From Fidelibacterota bacterium (GTDB lineage Bacteria > Fidelibacterota > UBA8477), in NCBI GenBank assembly GCA_021734045.1, contig JAIPJR010000020.1:1-36755 (forward strand): 36,755 bases of DNA, written 5' to 3'. The notes below the pieces were generated by a model, which was not told the DNA's origin, made no database searches, and saw nothing but the letters and a program-made list of their open reading frames with translations. This document shows, piece after piece, positions 1-8,729 of the stretch. How positions within the stretch are numbered: the first letter of the stretch is position 1; every line of letters begins with the position of its first letter. The translations under genes were made by a program, and so were the position numbers.

Positions 1-74
1 AGGATGAACCATATTAATAGGAACAGGCCAACCGCAATTAATATCCCCCTGATTGTGTAATGCGGAATCTCCAT
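1..74 (-). CDS. Partial N-terminus of a membrane protein, cut by the window edge
   Basis: Reading the minus strand from an ATG at 74 gives an open frame that runs off the left edge. It encodes MEIPHYTIRG followed by a strongly hydrophobic stretch rich in I, L, V, G and F, as expected of an N-terminal membrane anchor. The frame stays open upstream of the ATG to about 115, so the start could be an upstream non-ATG codon; an AAGGAG-like sequence lies near 118-123. A short charged lead followed by one membrane helix would suit an SPFH/HflK-type protein, but 24 codons cannot prove this. It lies downstream of the cytochrome locus on the same strand. Confidence 0.3.
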   Translation of the reverse strand, partial: MEIPHYTIRGILIAVGLFLLIWFI

Positions 75-205
75 TTCCCGGTCACCAATTATTACACGTC
101 TGATACCCAGAACACATCTCCTTCATAAACTGCCCGAATATAGGGTATGGATGTCCGGTTTTCATGTTTAATCGGGGAAAGTTTTAGGAAGGAGGGGGAG
201 AAAGC

Positions 206-1858
206 TCAGCGGAAACGATAAGCACCGTCAATCATGAACTGACTGATGGTTTCGCCGGCCTCCATTTCGGCCGAATAGGAGCCGCTCAGGTAGAAATTTT
301 TCATAAACCGCCAGTAGATGTCCACCTGCGGCGTTTGGCGCAAATGGGCGTCCAGTTGGGTTTTATACATATATCCATAGAGATTGTATCCCAGCGAGAG
401 GGTGAGGTCTGCATTCACATTCCAATCGGCACGGGGTTGGGCGCGTAGTGCCCGAACAAAGAGATTATCGAAATATTGGAGATTCAGATTCATGGGGCCG
501 TTGAGGCCGGGCAGTTGATTATAGCGGAAATTCACACCTGCGATATACATGCGATTTCCCTCGCCATCATTGGTGATATTGCCATTCAATCCGAAGGAAA
601 TTGGTCCGGGCGGCCGAAACATCACCGTCCCGTAAAAACCCTGGCGGAAAGCCTTGTCAAAAAGGGAGTCCGGCGTATCAGACTGGGTGATGAGGAGCTT
701 GATATTCTGGCGTTGGGTGTAACGCGTGACGATGTGAATCCCCCGAACCGGTGTTATGCGTCCGGAGAGGTAAATGGCGGTTAAATTCGCTGTTCCCCGC
801 GTCGTGGTCTCTCCAGACAGATCCAGATCCAGTTCAGCACTCCCATTTAATCTGAGCCAGCGCCATTTACTGAAATCGGAACTGAGGTAAAGGTATTGAC
901 GATCGGTACCACCATTTTTGTTCTCAGTTATTAGTGCGGCTGTGGCACGGTAGTCCCGGCTGGTGGGGGTAAAACTACCTGAGAATCCCCACTTGAAGGA
1001 TTCTGTATCGATTTTCAACGAATCATAGACGGGTACAAATCCCAAAATGGCACCCACTTGCATGGCATGCCACCGATAACTTGCACCGATGCCATCCACC
1101 GTACCCACGCCACCCAACATGGGATGATAAATTCGTCCAAAGGAGCCCCACAAGGGCGAATTATCCTGCTGCCAGGTCACACCGGCACTGTAGAGCCGGG
1201 TTTGGTGCTCAGTGGCGTCCTGGGTGCTGCGGCTCCGTCCCCGTACCAGCACATTGCTGTGGAAACTGGAACCAGCTATGTTGTTTACATTCAGGTTCAG
1301 GTACAGTGAGGGCTGGTTGAAATTGGCCGATTGATTATTAGAGACTGCCACACCCAGATACCGGGTGGAAATTTTTCCAAACCAGCGAGTTTCCCGGGGA
1401 CGAACCTCCACCACATTGCGATTTTTGCCCGGTGTAACCACATTTTTATACCGACCCAGGGTGTCTGGGCTGACGATGACACTGGAATCTGGCGGCAGTA
1501 AAACTGAATCCATTGCTGCTACCACATCAGAAGATTTATCCGGGTAAAATCTGACCTTATCCTTGATCTTCCAGGATTCGAATTCAGCCCGGTTAATGCC
1601 GAAACAGCTGGCGGTTTGGCTGGCAGCCTGGCGCACCACTGCCATACCCTGCTGTTCCTGATCATCCCAGATTTCCACCGTATCGTTGATTGCCAAACCA
1701 TCATCCGTACCCAGATCGATGTAAATCAACTCCTGGCTTTTGTAGGTAATGGTCCCTTCGACAAAATGCTGGCCGTTAAGCATTCCCGTAAGAATGATGA
1801 ATGGGAACAGTATGCGAGAGGTGAGGAAAATTCTCATTTTAAAATGGTGTTTGTTCAT
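206..1858 (-). CDS. Outer-membrane beta-barrel protein, candidate porin of the cytochrome conduit
   Basis: This 550-residue protein starts with a signal peptide (basic start, hydrophobic core to about residue 29). Residues ~30-105 form a small beta-rich domain with an IYIDLGTDDGL segment, resembling the SH3-like or FlgA/SAF-like domains found in periplasmic parts of envelope proteins. From about residue 155 to the end the sequence alternates polar and hydrophobic residues with many Y, W, R, N and G, typical of transmembrane beta-strands. It ends in YRFR. It is the last gene of the seven-gene locus and starts 11 bases after the 10-haem cytochrome stops. In known porin-cytochrome complexes (MtrB, OmbB) a beta-barrel sheathes a multihaem cytochrome; that role is inferred here from position. 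I see no haem motif in it and no clear similarity to MtrB. Confidence 0.7.
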   Translation of the reverse strand: MNKHHFKMRIFLTSRILFPFIILTGMLNGQHFVEGTITYKSQELIYIDLGTDDGLAINDTVEIWDDQEQQGMAVVRQAASQTASCFGINRAEFESWKIKDKVRFYPDKSSDVVAAMDSVLLPPDSSVIVSPDTLGRYKNVVTPGKNRNVVEVRPRETRWFGKISTRYLGVAVSNNQSANFNQPSLYLNLNVNNIAGSSFHSNVLVRGRSRSTQDATEHQTRLYSAGVTWQQDNSPLWGSFGRIYHPMLGGVGTVDGIGASYRWHAMQVGAILGFVPVYDSLKIDTESFKWGFSGSFTPTSRDYRATAALITENKNGGTDRQYLYLSSDFSKWRWLRLNGSAELDLDLSGETTTRGTANLTAIYLSGRITPVRGIHIVTRYTQRQNIKLLITQSDTPDSLFDKAFRQGFYGTVMFRPPGPISFGLNGNITNDGEGNRMYIAGVNFRYNQLPGLNGPMNLNLQYFDNLFVRALRAQPRADWNVNADLTLSLGYNLYGYMYKTQLDAHLRQTPQVDIYWRFMKNFYLSGSYSAEMEAGETISQFMIDGAYRFR

Positions 1859-1869
1859 TTCAATCCGGA

Positions 1870-2733
1870 TTAATCACCACAGAAATTTTCGTTTCCCCGG
1901 GGATGACAGAAATAGCAATCCTCCGGCTGCACATTAGTGACGGGATAGGTCCGCCCGTTACAATTTTCACAATCATTCCCCTCGCAGTGCTCCGCATTCA
2001 TGCTGGTCACATTATGACAGCCACTGCCAAAGCAGGTGAATTCCTGATAAACACCGGCGGTGGGATGGCAACTGTTACAGCTACTCCATACACCGGCATG
2101 TTCTCCGGAGTTAATCGGGAAAAATTGGTCGTGATTCAGGGCCATAATATCCTGCCAATTGGTGGGACCGTGACACAAAGAGCAATCAGCCTGCCGTGTG
2201 AATCCGGCATGACTGGCTACGGTGAGATCGAAGTCCGCGGCATGACAATTGGCGCAGGCCGGGTCGATGCGGTAATTCCCCTCCCCATGACACGCTTCGC
2301 AGGCGAGTCCCCGATGGGCGCCCACCAATGGAAACAGCGTTTCCATATGCCGATCCGCCCAGTAGCTCATATCCCAGGTGTCGTCACGGTGACACTGTTC
2401 ACAGTTAACCCCGTAGCGTCCACCATGCAGATCGGCATGGCAGCCCGCGCAAGCGGTGGGAGCTCGCTGAAAATCGTGGATTGACCTCACATCGTTCCCC
2501 AGATGACAGCCCCGGCAAGCGGTCTGCCGGTGGGCGCCCGTGAGAACGAAGTTCGTCTGGGTGTCGTGATCGAATGTCATTGGCGCCGCCAACGGTGTCC
2601 AACCAGATGCTGCGTGGCAATCCTGACATTCCCATTTCAAGGTTATTTCCTGCTGGGAAAACAAATTACCCGTGAAGACAAGCAGCATGGTGAGTATCGC
2701 CATGAGGAGAATGTGAGACCGTCTATTCGGCAT
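1870..2733 (-). CDS. Secreted decahaem c-type cytochrome
   Basis: The ATG at 2733 is chosen because it gives a clean signal peptide (MPNRRSHILL, hydrophobic core, likely cut near LFSQ); the longer frame to 2820 adds an arginine-rich lead with no export signal. The start lies inside the last codons of the 42-haem gene (11-base overlap), suggesting translational coupling. The 287-residue product has nine CxxCH haem motifs and one CX4CH motif (CFGSGCH), so ten predicted haems, about one per 29 residues. The recurring FDH...T.F.L.GAH pattern before CxxCH supplies likely distal histidines. Its last ~85 residues closely match the C-terminus of the 42-haem protein, including extra cysteines in a CENCN motif that lacks the haem histidine. 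Probable role: electron carrier at the periplasm or cell surface. Confidence 0.85.
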   Translation of the reverse strand: MPNRRSHILLMAILTMLLVFTGNLFSQQEITLKWECQDCHAASGWTPLAAPMTFDHDTQTNFVLTGAHRQTACRGCHLGNDVRSIHDFQRAPTACAGCHADLHGGRYGVNCEQCHRDDTWDMSYWADRHMETLFPLVGAHRGLACEACHGEGNYRIDPACANCHAADFDLTVASHAGFTRQADCSLCHGPTNWQDIMALNHDQFFPINSGEHAGVWSSCNSCHPTAGVYQEFTCFGSGCHNVTSMNAEHCEGNDCENCNGRTYPVTNVQPEDCYFCHPRGNENFCGD

Positions 2734-5700
2734 TTCGCCAATCCAAATCCCTGGGATCCTGGAAGAACGGCGGACGCCGCAGATCATCATCACCGCCCTC
2801 GCAATCATCTCCACTGCCATTGGGATGACAGAACAGACAATCGGCCGCTGTTACACCGGTACTTGGGTAAGTGAATCCATTACAGCTTTCACATCCGTCC
2901 TCACAGTGTTCCTGATTCATCTCCGCTACACTGTGGCACCCGGCCCCGAAACAGGTGAAGTCCGCATAATTGCTGGTATTGGTATGACAATCACTACATT
3001 CATCCCATTCGTTGCGGTGCTCACCAGAATAAATGGGAAAATACATGCCATCATGGTCAAAATCGGCACCTTCCCATTGGGCGGTGCTATGGCAGCTCTC
3101 GCAGTCCAGGGGAAAATCCGAGTTGGCATGGTTGGGATTGGTGGTGGCGTTGTAATCTGCAAGATGACAATCCGCGTCGGCGCAACTTCTGGGTGTGGGT
3201 GGTGGATCATACCCATCGGCATGACAACTTGTGCAATCCGTATTTTGGTGTGCGCCGGTCAGTGCGAAACCCGTTTGCGTTTCCGAATGGTCAAAGTCAG
3301 CCGGAGACCAGGAATTGGTGGCGTGACACTGGGCGCAATCATCGGGAAAATCAGCATGGGGCGGATCCTGTGCAGCGGCTTTATCCGCGGTATGGCACGG
3401 CATGCAAGTGGTCACATTAGCGTGAGACCAGACCGAAGGTGTCCAGGCAATAGGCGAGTGACAAACTTCGCAATCTTCTGCATTCCAAACCTGGTCAGAA
3501 TGAACCGGTTGACTTGTCTCGCCATAGGTGGATGCGTGACAATTCGACCCAAAACAATCCTGCGAAATGCCAGCCCACTGGTTGTCGATATGACACAAAT
3601 TGCAGTTGGTGAAGGTGTTGTCATAATGTTGGCCAACCAGCGCAAACCCGGTGAGTTCTTCACTGTGGTTAAAGTGGGAGGGTGTCCACTGCACGGTGTT
3701 ATGACAGACATTGCATGTTTCTGGAAAACCTGAGTGATCCGGCGCAGTGGGAATGTCATTGGAATGACACACGGAGCAGCTTTCGGTCAGGTTTTCGTGG
3801 GTGAATATGCTGGGTTCCCAATCCACCGGTGTGTGGCAGAGTGCGCAGTCTTCCGGACGAAAACCTTCTGCCTGGTGGTCCGGATCGTCAGTTTCATTGA
3901 AATCGGTGAGGTGACACTGGGCGTCCCAGCAATTTACCGGTGTACCGGCATAGACATCATTCACATGACAAGCAGTGCAGTCCGTATCCTGGTGCTCACC
4001 AATCAGAGGAAAACCGGTTTCGTCATGGTTAAGAATATCCGGTGACCAGGCGTTGGTGGTATGACAGACCTGACATTGGGTGCTGAAGTTATTGGCTGAA
4101 TGGTCGGGATTATCGGTGTTATCATAATCAAACTGGTGACAAGTCACGCAGGCTGCGGAGGTATTGTTATGCAGGAAAATGCTGGGTTCAAAACCCGATT
4201 CATCGTGACAAATAGTGCAATCCTCCGGTGGATAACCCCGCTCTGCGTGATTGGGGTCGGTCGTAGCGTTGTAATCCTGGGCATGACATTGGGCGGAAAA
4301 GCAGTCGTGTGGTGTGCCAGCCCATTGATTGTTCACATGACAACTGGTGCAGTTGTCGGGTACTAATTCAGCATGGGCACCGACCAGAGGAAAGCCGGTA
4401 TTGGCTTCACTATGATCAAAAAATGCCGGCGTCCATACCTGGGTGGAGTGACAAACCTGGCATTCGGTGCTAAACCCTGACGCCACATGATCCGGTACCG
4501 TGCCGGAACCGGCAGTTTGGGCATAATCGTAAGCGTGACAGTCATTACACCCGCTGGAAATTCCCGTGTGTGTAAAACTGATGGGCGTCCAGCCAAACTC
4601 GGAATGGCATTCGTCGCAATTATCCGGATAATTGCGGATTTCGTGATTCCATTCAGTCGCATCTGCCGATGTATGACAGCCTTCGCAGTTCAGCGGTAAG
4701 TCATATCCGTCGTCATGACAGGCCATACAATCGGTGGTGCGGTGGCGTCCTACTAGCGGAAAAGCTGTGAGATCGTGATCGATGATGAGCGTCGCCCAAC
4801 CAGTTGTAGAATGACATTCAGCACAATTGGTGGGGAATCCGGCATTCAGATGCTCAGGGTCTTCTGCGGTCTCATAGTCTGCCTGATGACAGGTGTAACA
4901 ATCGTTGGTTAAATCCTGAAATACGCCATCACCATGACAATCACCACAGGTTGCGCTTACATGGGCGCCGGTGAGCGGGTAGTCGGTCTGGATATTATGC
5001 TCGTAATTGGTATTGGCCCAGTTAAATACGGTATGGCATTGATCACAGCTAGGACCGAATTCAGCCAATTCATGAGAAAAATCGGGAATTTCGGTCAAAT
5101 CCTCCGCGTGACAACTCACACAAGTGCCGCTCTGGATCTGAAAATTCTGATTCGCATGGCAATTGTCGCAGGTCAGGGGTGCGTGACCCCCCACCAGCGC
5201 AAATCCCAGCAGGTTATGATCGAAAGTAGCCGATTCCCAATCCTGAGTGTTATGACACAAGGAACAATCTTCCGGATAGGCATCCGTGGCGTGTGGTGGG
5301 TCGGTGGTTGTGGCATATTCGGACTGGTGGCAGGCCCAACAATCCTGTGGTGTGCTGGTAGTCTGGCCAGTGTGACAGCTCTGACAATCGGTCGTGGCAT
5401 GAACACCCGTGAGCTCAAATCCGGTCCGATCAAGCGTGTGCTCAAAGGTTGATGTTTCCCAGAAGAGCGCTGAGATGCGATGACATTCAAGACAATTGGT
5501 ACTCAATCCACTGGCCGCATGGGCTGGATCCACCGTCTGCTGCCAGGTGTCCAGATGACAGCCGGCACAGTCCAGCGGTAATCCCTGATATTCATCTCGT
5601 CCCGCTGCGCTGTGGCAAGCATCGCAGGCTACCCGGGAATGGGCTCCCAGCAGCGGGAATCGGGTGGTATTATGGTCAAATGTCTCTGAACGGGGCTGCC

Positions 5701-6067
5701 AGGTTCTTTCTGTATGACAGCGTTGACAATTATCGCCTAACTGTCCCTGGTGGGGATCATTGTGGCAGCTGGCACATTCAGCACGGGCACGGTCAAATTG
5801 GTGAATTGTTGCCAAAGATGTGCCGGTATGGCATTGGATACAATCGGCATTCCGGTGCTGACCCTCCAGCGGAAACAGCGTCTGATTGTGATCAAAGCTA
5901 CTGGGTTGAATAATATCCCACTGGTTGGCAATATGACACACCTGGCAGGGAAGATCGGTTTTGATTTGCAGCGTGTCCTCGTCCTGCAACGCCATTCCCG
6001 GAGAAACAGATAGCATCAAAATCACCAGCCCCGCCATATAGTGACGATGGTTATTCATGGCATTCAT
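2723..6067 (-). CDS. Giant secreted multihaem c-type cytochrome, about 42 haems
   Basis: This 1,114-residue protein has a short signal peptide (hydrophobic residues ~11-26, likely cut near GMA). I count 37 CxxCH motifs plus five CX4CH motifs at residues 589, 713, 838, 962 and 1039, giving 42 predicted covalent haems, about one per 26 residues. There is no catalytic domain and no room for one: it is built as a wire. Histidine-bearing linkers (FDHN.T.FPL.G.H, and DP.H) precede most motifs and probably supply axial ligands. Residues ~461-961 are tandem five-haem modules of about 124 residues. The C-terminus carries a CESCN motif and an acidic tail. The ATG at 6067 has GAGG eight bases upstream. 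The gene follows the 20-haem gene by 41 bases and overlaps the 10-haem gene. The fold, and whether it forms filaments, cannot be told from sequence alone. Confidence 0.92.
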   Translation of the reverse strand: MNAMNNHRHYMAGLVILMLSVSPGMALQDEDTLQIKTDLPCQVCHIANQWDIIQPSSFDHNQTLFPLEGQHRNADCIQCHTGTSLATIHQFDRARAECASCHNDPHQGQLGDNCQRCHTERTWQPRSETFDHNTTRFPLLGAHSRVACDACHSAAGRDEYQGLPLDCAGCHLDTWQQTVDPAHAASGLSTNCLECHRISALFWETSTFEHTLDRTGFELTGVHATTDCQSCHTGQTTSTPQDCWACHQSEYATTTDPPHATDAYPEDCSLCHNTQDWESATFDHNLLGFALVGGHAPLTCDNCHANQNFQIQSGTCVSCHAEDLTEIPDFSHELAEFGPSCDQCHTVFNWANTNYEHNIQTDYPLTGAHVSATCGDCHGDGVFQDLTNDCYTCHQADYETAEDPEHLNAGFPTNCAECHSTTGWATLIIDHDLTAFPLVGRHRTTDCMACHDDGYDLPLNCEGCHTSADATEWNHEIRNYPDNCDECHSEFGWTPISFTHTGISSGCNDCHAYDYAQTAGSGTVPDHVASGFSTECQVCHSTQVWTPAFFDHSEANTGFPLVGAHAELVPDNCTSCHVNNQWAGTPHDCFSAQCHAQDYNATTDPNHAERGYPPEDCTICHDESGFEPSIFLHNNTSAACVTCHQFDYDNTDNPDHSANNFSTQCQVCHTTNAWSPDILNHDETGFPLIGEHQDTDCTACHVNDVYAGTPVNCWDAQCHLTDFNETDDPDHQAEGFRPEDCALCHTPVDWEPSIFTHENLTESCSVCHSNDIPTAPDHSGFPETCNVCHNTVQWTPSHFNHSEELTGFALVGQHYDNTFTNCNLCHIDNQWAGISQDCFGSNCHASTYGETSQPVHSDQVWNAEDCEVCHSPIAWTPSVWSHANVTTCMPCHTADKAAAQDPPHADFPDDCAQCHATNSWSPADFDHSETQTGFALTGAHQNTDCTSCHADGYDPPPTPRSCADADCHLADYNATTNPNHANSDFPLDCESCHSTAQWEGADFDHDGMYFPIYSGEHRNEWDECSDCHTNTSNYADFTCFGAGCHSVAEMNQEHCEDGCESCNGFTYPSTGVTAADCLFCHPNGSGDDCEGGDDDLRRPPFFQDPRDLDWRNAE
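3185..4687 (-). repeat. Tandem five-haem modules within the giant cytochrome gene
   Basis: Residues 461-961 of the 42-haem protein are about four tandem copies of a ~124-residue unit (~373 bp each). CX4CH motifs at 589, 713, 838 and 962 are spaced 124, 125 and 124 residues. Each unit holds one CX4CH (CxxCH in the first copy, at 461) then four CxxCH motifs, with conserved landmarks: DP.H, W.PS.F.H, TGF.L.G.H, and N.WAGT or Y.GT before the next CX4CH. The copies have diverged, so this is an old protein-level repeat rather than a fresh DNA duplication. Confidence 0.75.
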
Positions 6068-6108
6068 GATTCAAACCTCATCTGACTATCCGTATGCATT
6101 CCAGCTCC

Positions 6109-7806
6109 TCAACGCCCCAATTTGTGGCAATCCTGACAATCATGCGCGATGGGGGTGAAGCGCACTGTTGCCCGCCCCATTCCATCACGTCGTTCCCGAA
6201 AGTGGCATTTCTCACAGACTACATTTTCATGCTGACCCGACAGCGGAAACCGGGTAAGCTCGTCATGGTTAAAATCATTAATCTGCCAATTCTCAAAACC
6301 GTGGCATCTTTGACAGGGATTCACGCCATCCAGAAGTTTGAATTGTCCATCATGGATGTCGGAATGACAGCTTTCACAATCTGTGGAAATCCCTGTGTAT
6401 TGCACAACTGCTCCTTGCGTCGTATGGCATTCCCCGCAGGTAATTCGCCCATGCCGTCCCATCAATGGGAAGTTTGTTGAAGCGTGATCAAAAATGAGTT
6501 TGCGCCAGCCATCGGTGGTATGACACGACTCACACCAATTTATGGCTTTCTCATAACGACTGAACTGTGTGCCGTGAGGGTTCTCGTGACAGGTCTGGCA
6601 GGTGATTGTCTCCCAGAAATAGAGCGATTTGCCCTCATCATTCTGATGACACTGAATACAGGGCAATGCCAGATGAGCACCGGTTAGCGGAAAGCGCGTC
6701 TCTTGATGCTGTTGCAGTGTGTATCGCGGTGGGGCAAACCCCAATTCCGAATGACATTCTTCGCACTGGAATCCCTGTACCCGGTTCTGAAACGCTCCGG
6801 CATGATAGTCCTCATGACAATCAGTGCAAAATTCAAATTGCAGTGGTCTGGCATTATCCCCCGATTGGTGGCACGCAAGACACGCCACGGTTTGGTGTTT
6901 CCCCACCAGCGGGAAGCGGGTTTTACTATGATCCACCACACCGGCTTTGGGTGATTTGAACGAATCCATGGTATGACATTGAAGACAGTTGTCGTCGAAT
7001 TGACCATGGTGATAATCCTCGTGGCAGTCCAGACACGAATCAAATGTCAATCCCCCAAATTTCTGCACCTGTTTACCTTCAACCGGTGGCTGTTTCCAGG
7101 TATGGCACTGTTCACAATCAACACTCTGATGAGCGCCTACCAACGGATATTGCGTTTGGGTGGAGTGATTGAATGTGGTTCGAACGGCTGCCCAATCAGC
7201 TGTGCTATGACAATTGTCGCAGGTTTGATTTGGAAACTCGCCGCGATGAACATCGGTGTGACAGTCACCGCATGCGGTGGGTAATCCAAGAAATGTGGAG
7301 GACAGAAAATCTGCGTCGGGATGTTGTTCAGCATATTCCAGAATGTCTGGTATATTTACATGTTTGGACTGATGGCACGCCTCGCATGCTAAGGATTCGT
7401 GTTTGCCGGTGAGCACATAACCGGCGAGGTCGTGATCAAAGGACTCCTGATTCGGTTCCCACTGAATTAGCTGATAGTTTTTTCCAGCGTGCTCCAGGTG
7501 GCATTTGCTACAGGATTTGTCCTCCAGCAAGCCATGATAGCCTTGTTTATCATCGATCCTGGCCTGAATCGGGGTATGACATTCCAAACAATTGGGCGCC
7601 AGATCATTGGAGCCGAAGGTGTGACAGGAAAGACATTTGGTAATGCCCTCCAGATGGGCGTGCGGTGTGGACAATGGACCCGGAGAGAATTGTGCCAGAG
7701 TGGATGTTGTGAACAGTGCCATCAACACCAAAACCTTCACTACAGGAAGGAGAGGAATGAACCGTCGAATATTAGTCCTGAAATTCTGCATACGATTGTC
7801 CATCAT
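6109..7806 (-). CDS. Secreted 20-haem c-type cytochrome
   Basis: The 565-residue product starts with a long basic signal peptide (hydrophobic residues ~17-35, likely cut after TLA). I count 20 CxxCH motifs and no CX4CH, about one haem per 28 residues. The first ~95 residues (PHAHLEG before the first CxxCH, GYH, and CSKCHLEHAG) resemble the start of class III-like or ActA-like periplasmic cytochromes; the rest repeats the FDH...T.FPL.G.H...C..CH unit shared with its two neighbours. The ATG at 7806 has an AGGG element seven bases upstream. It is first of the three cytochromes, just after the inner-membrane redox genes, so the periplasmic carrier receiving electrons from the membrane module is a reasonable inference. 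Confidence 0.9.
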   Translation of the reverse strand: MMDNRMQNFRTNIRRFIPLLPVVKVLVLMALFTTSTLAQFSPGPLSTPHAHLEGITKCLSCHTFGSNDLAPNCLECHTPIQARIDDKQGYHGLLEDKSCSKCHLEHAGKNYQLIQWEPNQESFDHDLAGYVLTGKHESLACEACHQSKHVNIPDILEYAEQHPDADFLSSTFLGLPTACGDCHTDVHRGEFPNQTCDNCHSTADWAAVRTTFNHSTQTQYPLVGAHQSVDCEQCHTWKQPPVEGKQVQKFGGLTFDSCLDCHEDYHHGQFDDNCLQCHTMDSFKSPKAGVVDHSKTRFPLVGKHQTVACLACHQSGDNARPLQFEFCTDCHEDYHAGAFQNRVQGFQCEECHSELGFAPPRYTLQQHQETRFPLTGAHLALPCIQCHQNDEGKSLYFWETITCQTCHENPHGTQFSRYEKAINWCESCHTTDGWRKLIFDHASTNFPLMGRHGRITCGECHTTQGAVVQYTGISTDCESCHSDIHDGQFKLLDGVNPCQRCHGFENWQINDFNHDELTRFPLSGQHENVVCEKCHFRERRDGMGRATVRFTPIAHDCQDCHKLGR

Positions 7807-7995
7807 AAGAGGACCCTGTAAATCCGGCGCCCTGCGGATTCTATACAGACGATTCAGAAGGGCTTTTTTAAACCTGTGGGGTAGGGTTTTTTTAAACCTG
7901 CTGATTGTTGCGTGAGCAGGATGGACAGGCCAGCCTGCCCTTGCAACACAAAATGAATGCTCCCCCAGTTTACAAATACCTGTCCCGGGTAGCGA
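7807..7995 (-). other. Intergenic region between redox module and cytochrome module, with hairpin and direct repeat
   Basis: These 189 bases form the longest gap inside the locus and hold no gene. 7923-7940 forms a 7-8 bp GC-rich hairpin (GGACAGG...CCTGCCC with one wobble). A 13-base direct repeat, TTTTTTAAACCTG on the plus strand, occurs at 7864-7876 and 7888-7900 (24-base period). No clear -35/-10 pair was seen on the minus strand. It could be an internal regulatory or processing site separating expression of the membrane enzymes from that of the cytochromes. Confidence 0.35.
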
Positions 7996-8682
7996 TTACA
8001 GCTGTTTCAGGCTTTCCGCAGCCCGCTGGGATTCGGGATCGTCGGGATATTGACTCACCAGCGTTTCCCAAACTTTGCGAGCTTCTTCCCGGTTGCCCAT
8101 TGAGGCCAGGATGGCGCCTTTGTTGTACATCGCTTCCGTATCGTCTGAATTTATTCCCAGCATTTGATCGCACGCGTCAAGTGCGGTTTGAAATTTTCCC
8201 AACTGAAAGGCACTATGCATAACCTGAGTCCAGGCTTCCGGTGAGGCGGTATTTGCCCGGGCGGCCCCACTGTAATATCCCAATGCCTGCTCAAAACGCC
8301 CGATCTGGAAGTAGAGGTCACCCAGTCGCATAAAGGCCGGCGCATCGGTAGAATCTTTCGCCACCCGCTCTTTTAATGCTGCTAACTCCCGCATAATACC
8401 GCCCATTGCACCCTGACTGGGATCACCACTGGCCTGGCCACCCATACCCTGCATATTCATTCCTGCATGAGGATCTGTGGCTGTCTCAGGTCCGGAGGAG
8501 ACACTGTAAATAATGATGGCGGCTGCTACAACCACCAGCGCGCTTACAATGTAGAGCCATTGCTGTCTTTTAGGCTGTGATTGTCTGGTAGGTGCATCAC
8601 CACCCACCGGAGCGCCACAGCTCACACAGAATTTTGCGTTTTGCGGTATGTCGGTTCCACATTCGGTACATTTCATGCTCAT
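7996..8682 (-). CDS. Zinc-ribbon, single-span membrane protein with TPR domain
   Basis: The 228-residue protein has an N-terminal zinc ribbon (CTEC at residues 5-8, CVSC at 19-22), one membrane helix (about 41-62), a Met/Gly-rich linker, and a C-terminal domain with about three tetratricopeptide repeats (RLGDLYFQIGRFEQALGYY is a typical unit). With the ribbon in the cytosol, the TPR part would face the periplasm. TPR proteins of the NrfG/CcmI type present apocytochromes for haem attachment, and a locus with 72 haem sites would need such help; this is inference from position. A general scaffold role is equally possible. The ATG at 8682 has AAGGGA seven bases upstream. It sits 47 bases after the flavoprotein gene. 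Confidence 0.75.
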   Translation of the reverse strand: MSMKCTECGTDIPQNAKFCVSCGAPVGGDAPTRQSQPKRQQWLYIVSALVVVAAAIIIYSVSSGPETATDPHAGMNMQGMGGQASGDPSQGAMGGIMRELAALKERVAKDSTDAPAFMRLGDLYFQIGRFEQALGYYSGAARANTASPEAWTQVMHSAFQLGKFQTALDACDQMLGINSDDTEAMYNKGAILASMGNREEARKVWETLVSQYPDDPESQRAAESLKQL

Positions 8683-8729
8683 TTATCTGTCCCTTCGTCG
8701 TGTTACGGGTTCACCATTGATTATTTGAA

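Noticed and set aside
2734-2820. Longer start for the 10-haem cytochrome
   Set aside because: The extra 29 residues overlap the end of the 42-haem gene and destroy the signal peptide.
2825-3733. A 302-residue open frame on the plus strand, and others at 1903-2484 and 4934-5452, opposite the cytochrome genes
   Set aside because: They lie wholly antisense to clear haem-motif proteins. The regular Cys/His codons on the minus strand suppress stops on the plus strand, and the translations show no domain, signal or ribosome site.
2723-6067. CRISPR-like or DNA-level repeat array suggested by the recurring ATGACA/ATGGCA words on the plus strand
   Set aside because: The words are reverse complements of CxxCH codons (TGCCAT or TGTCAT) at irregular spacing within a continuous coding frame.
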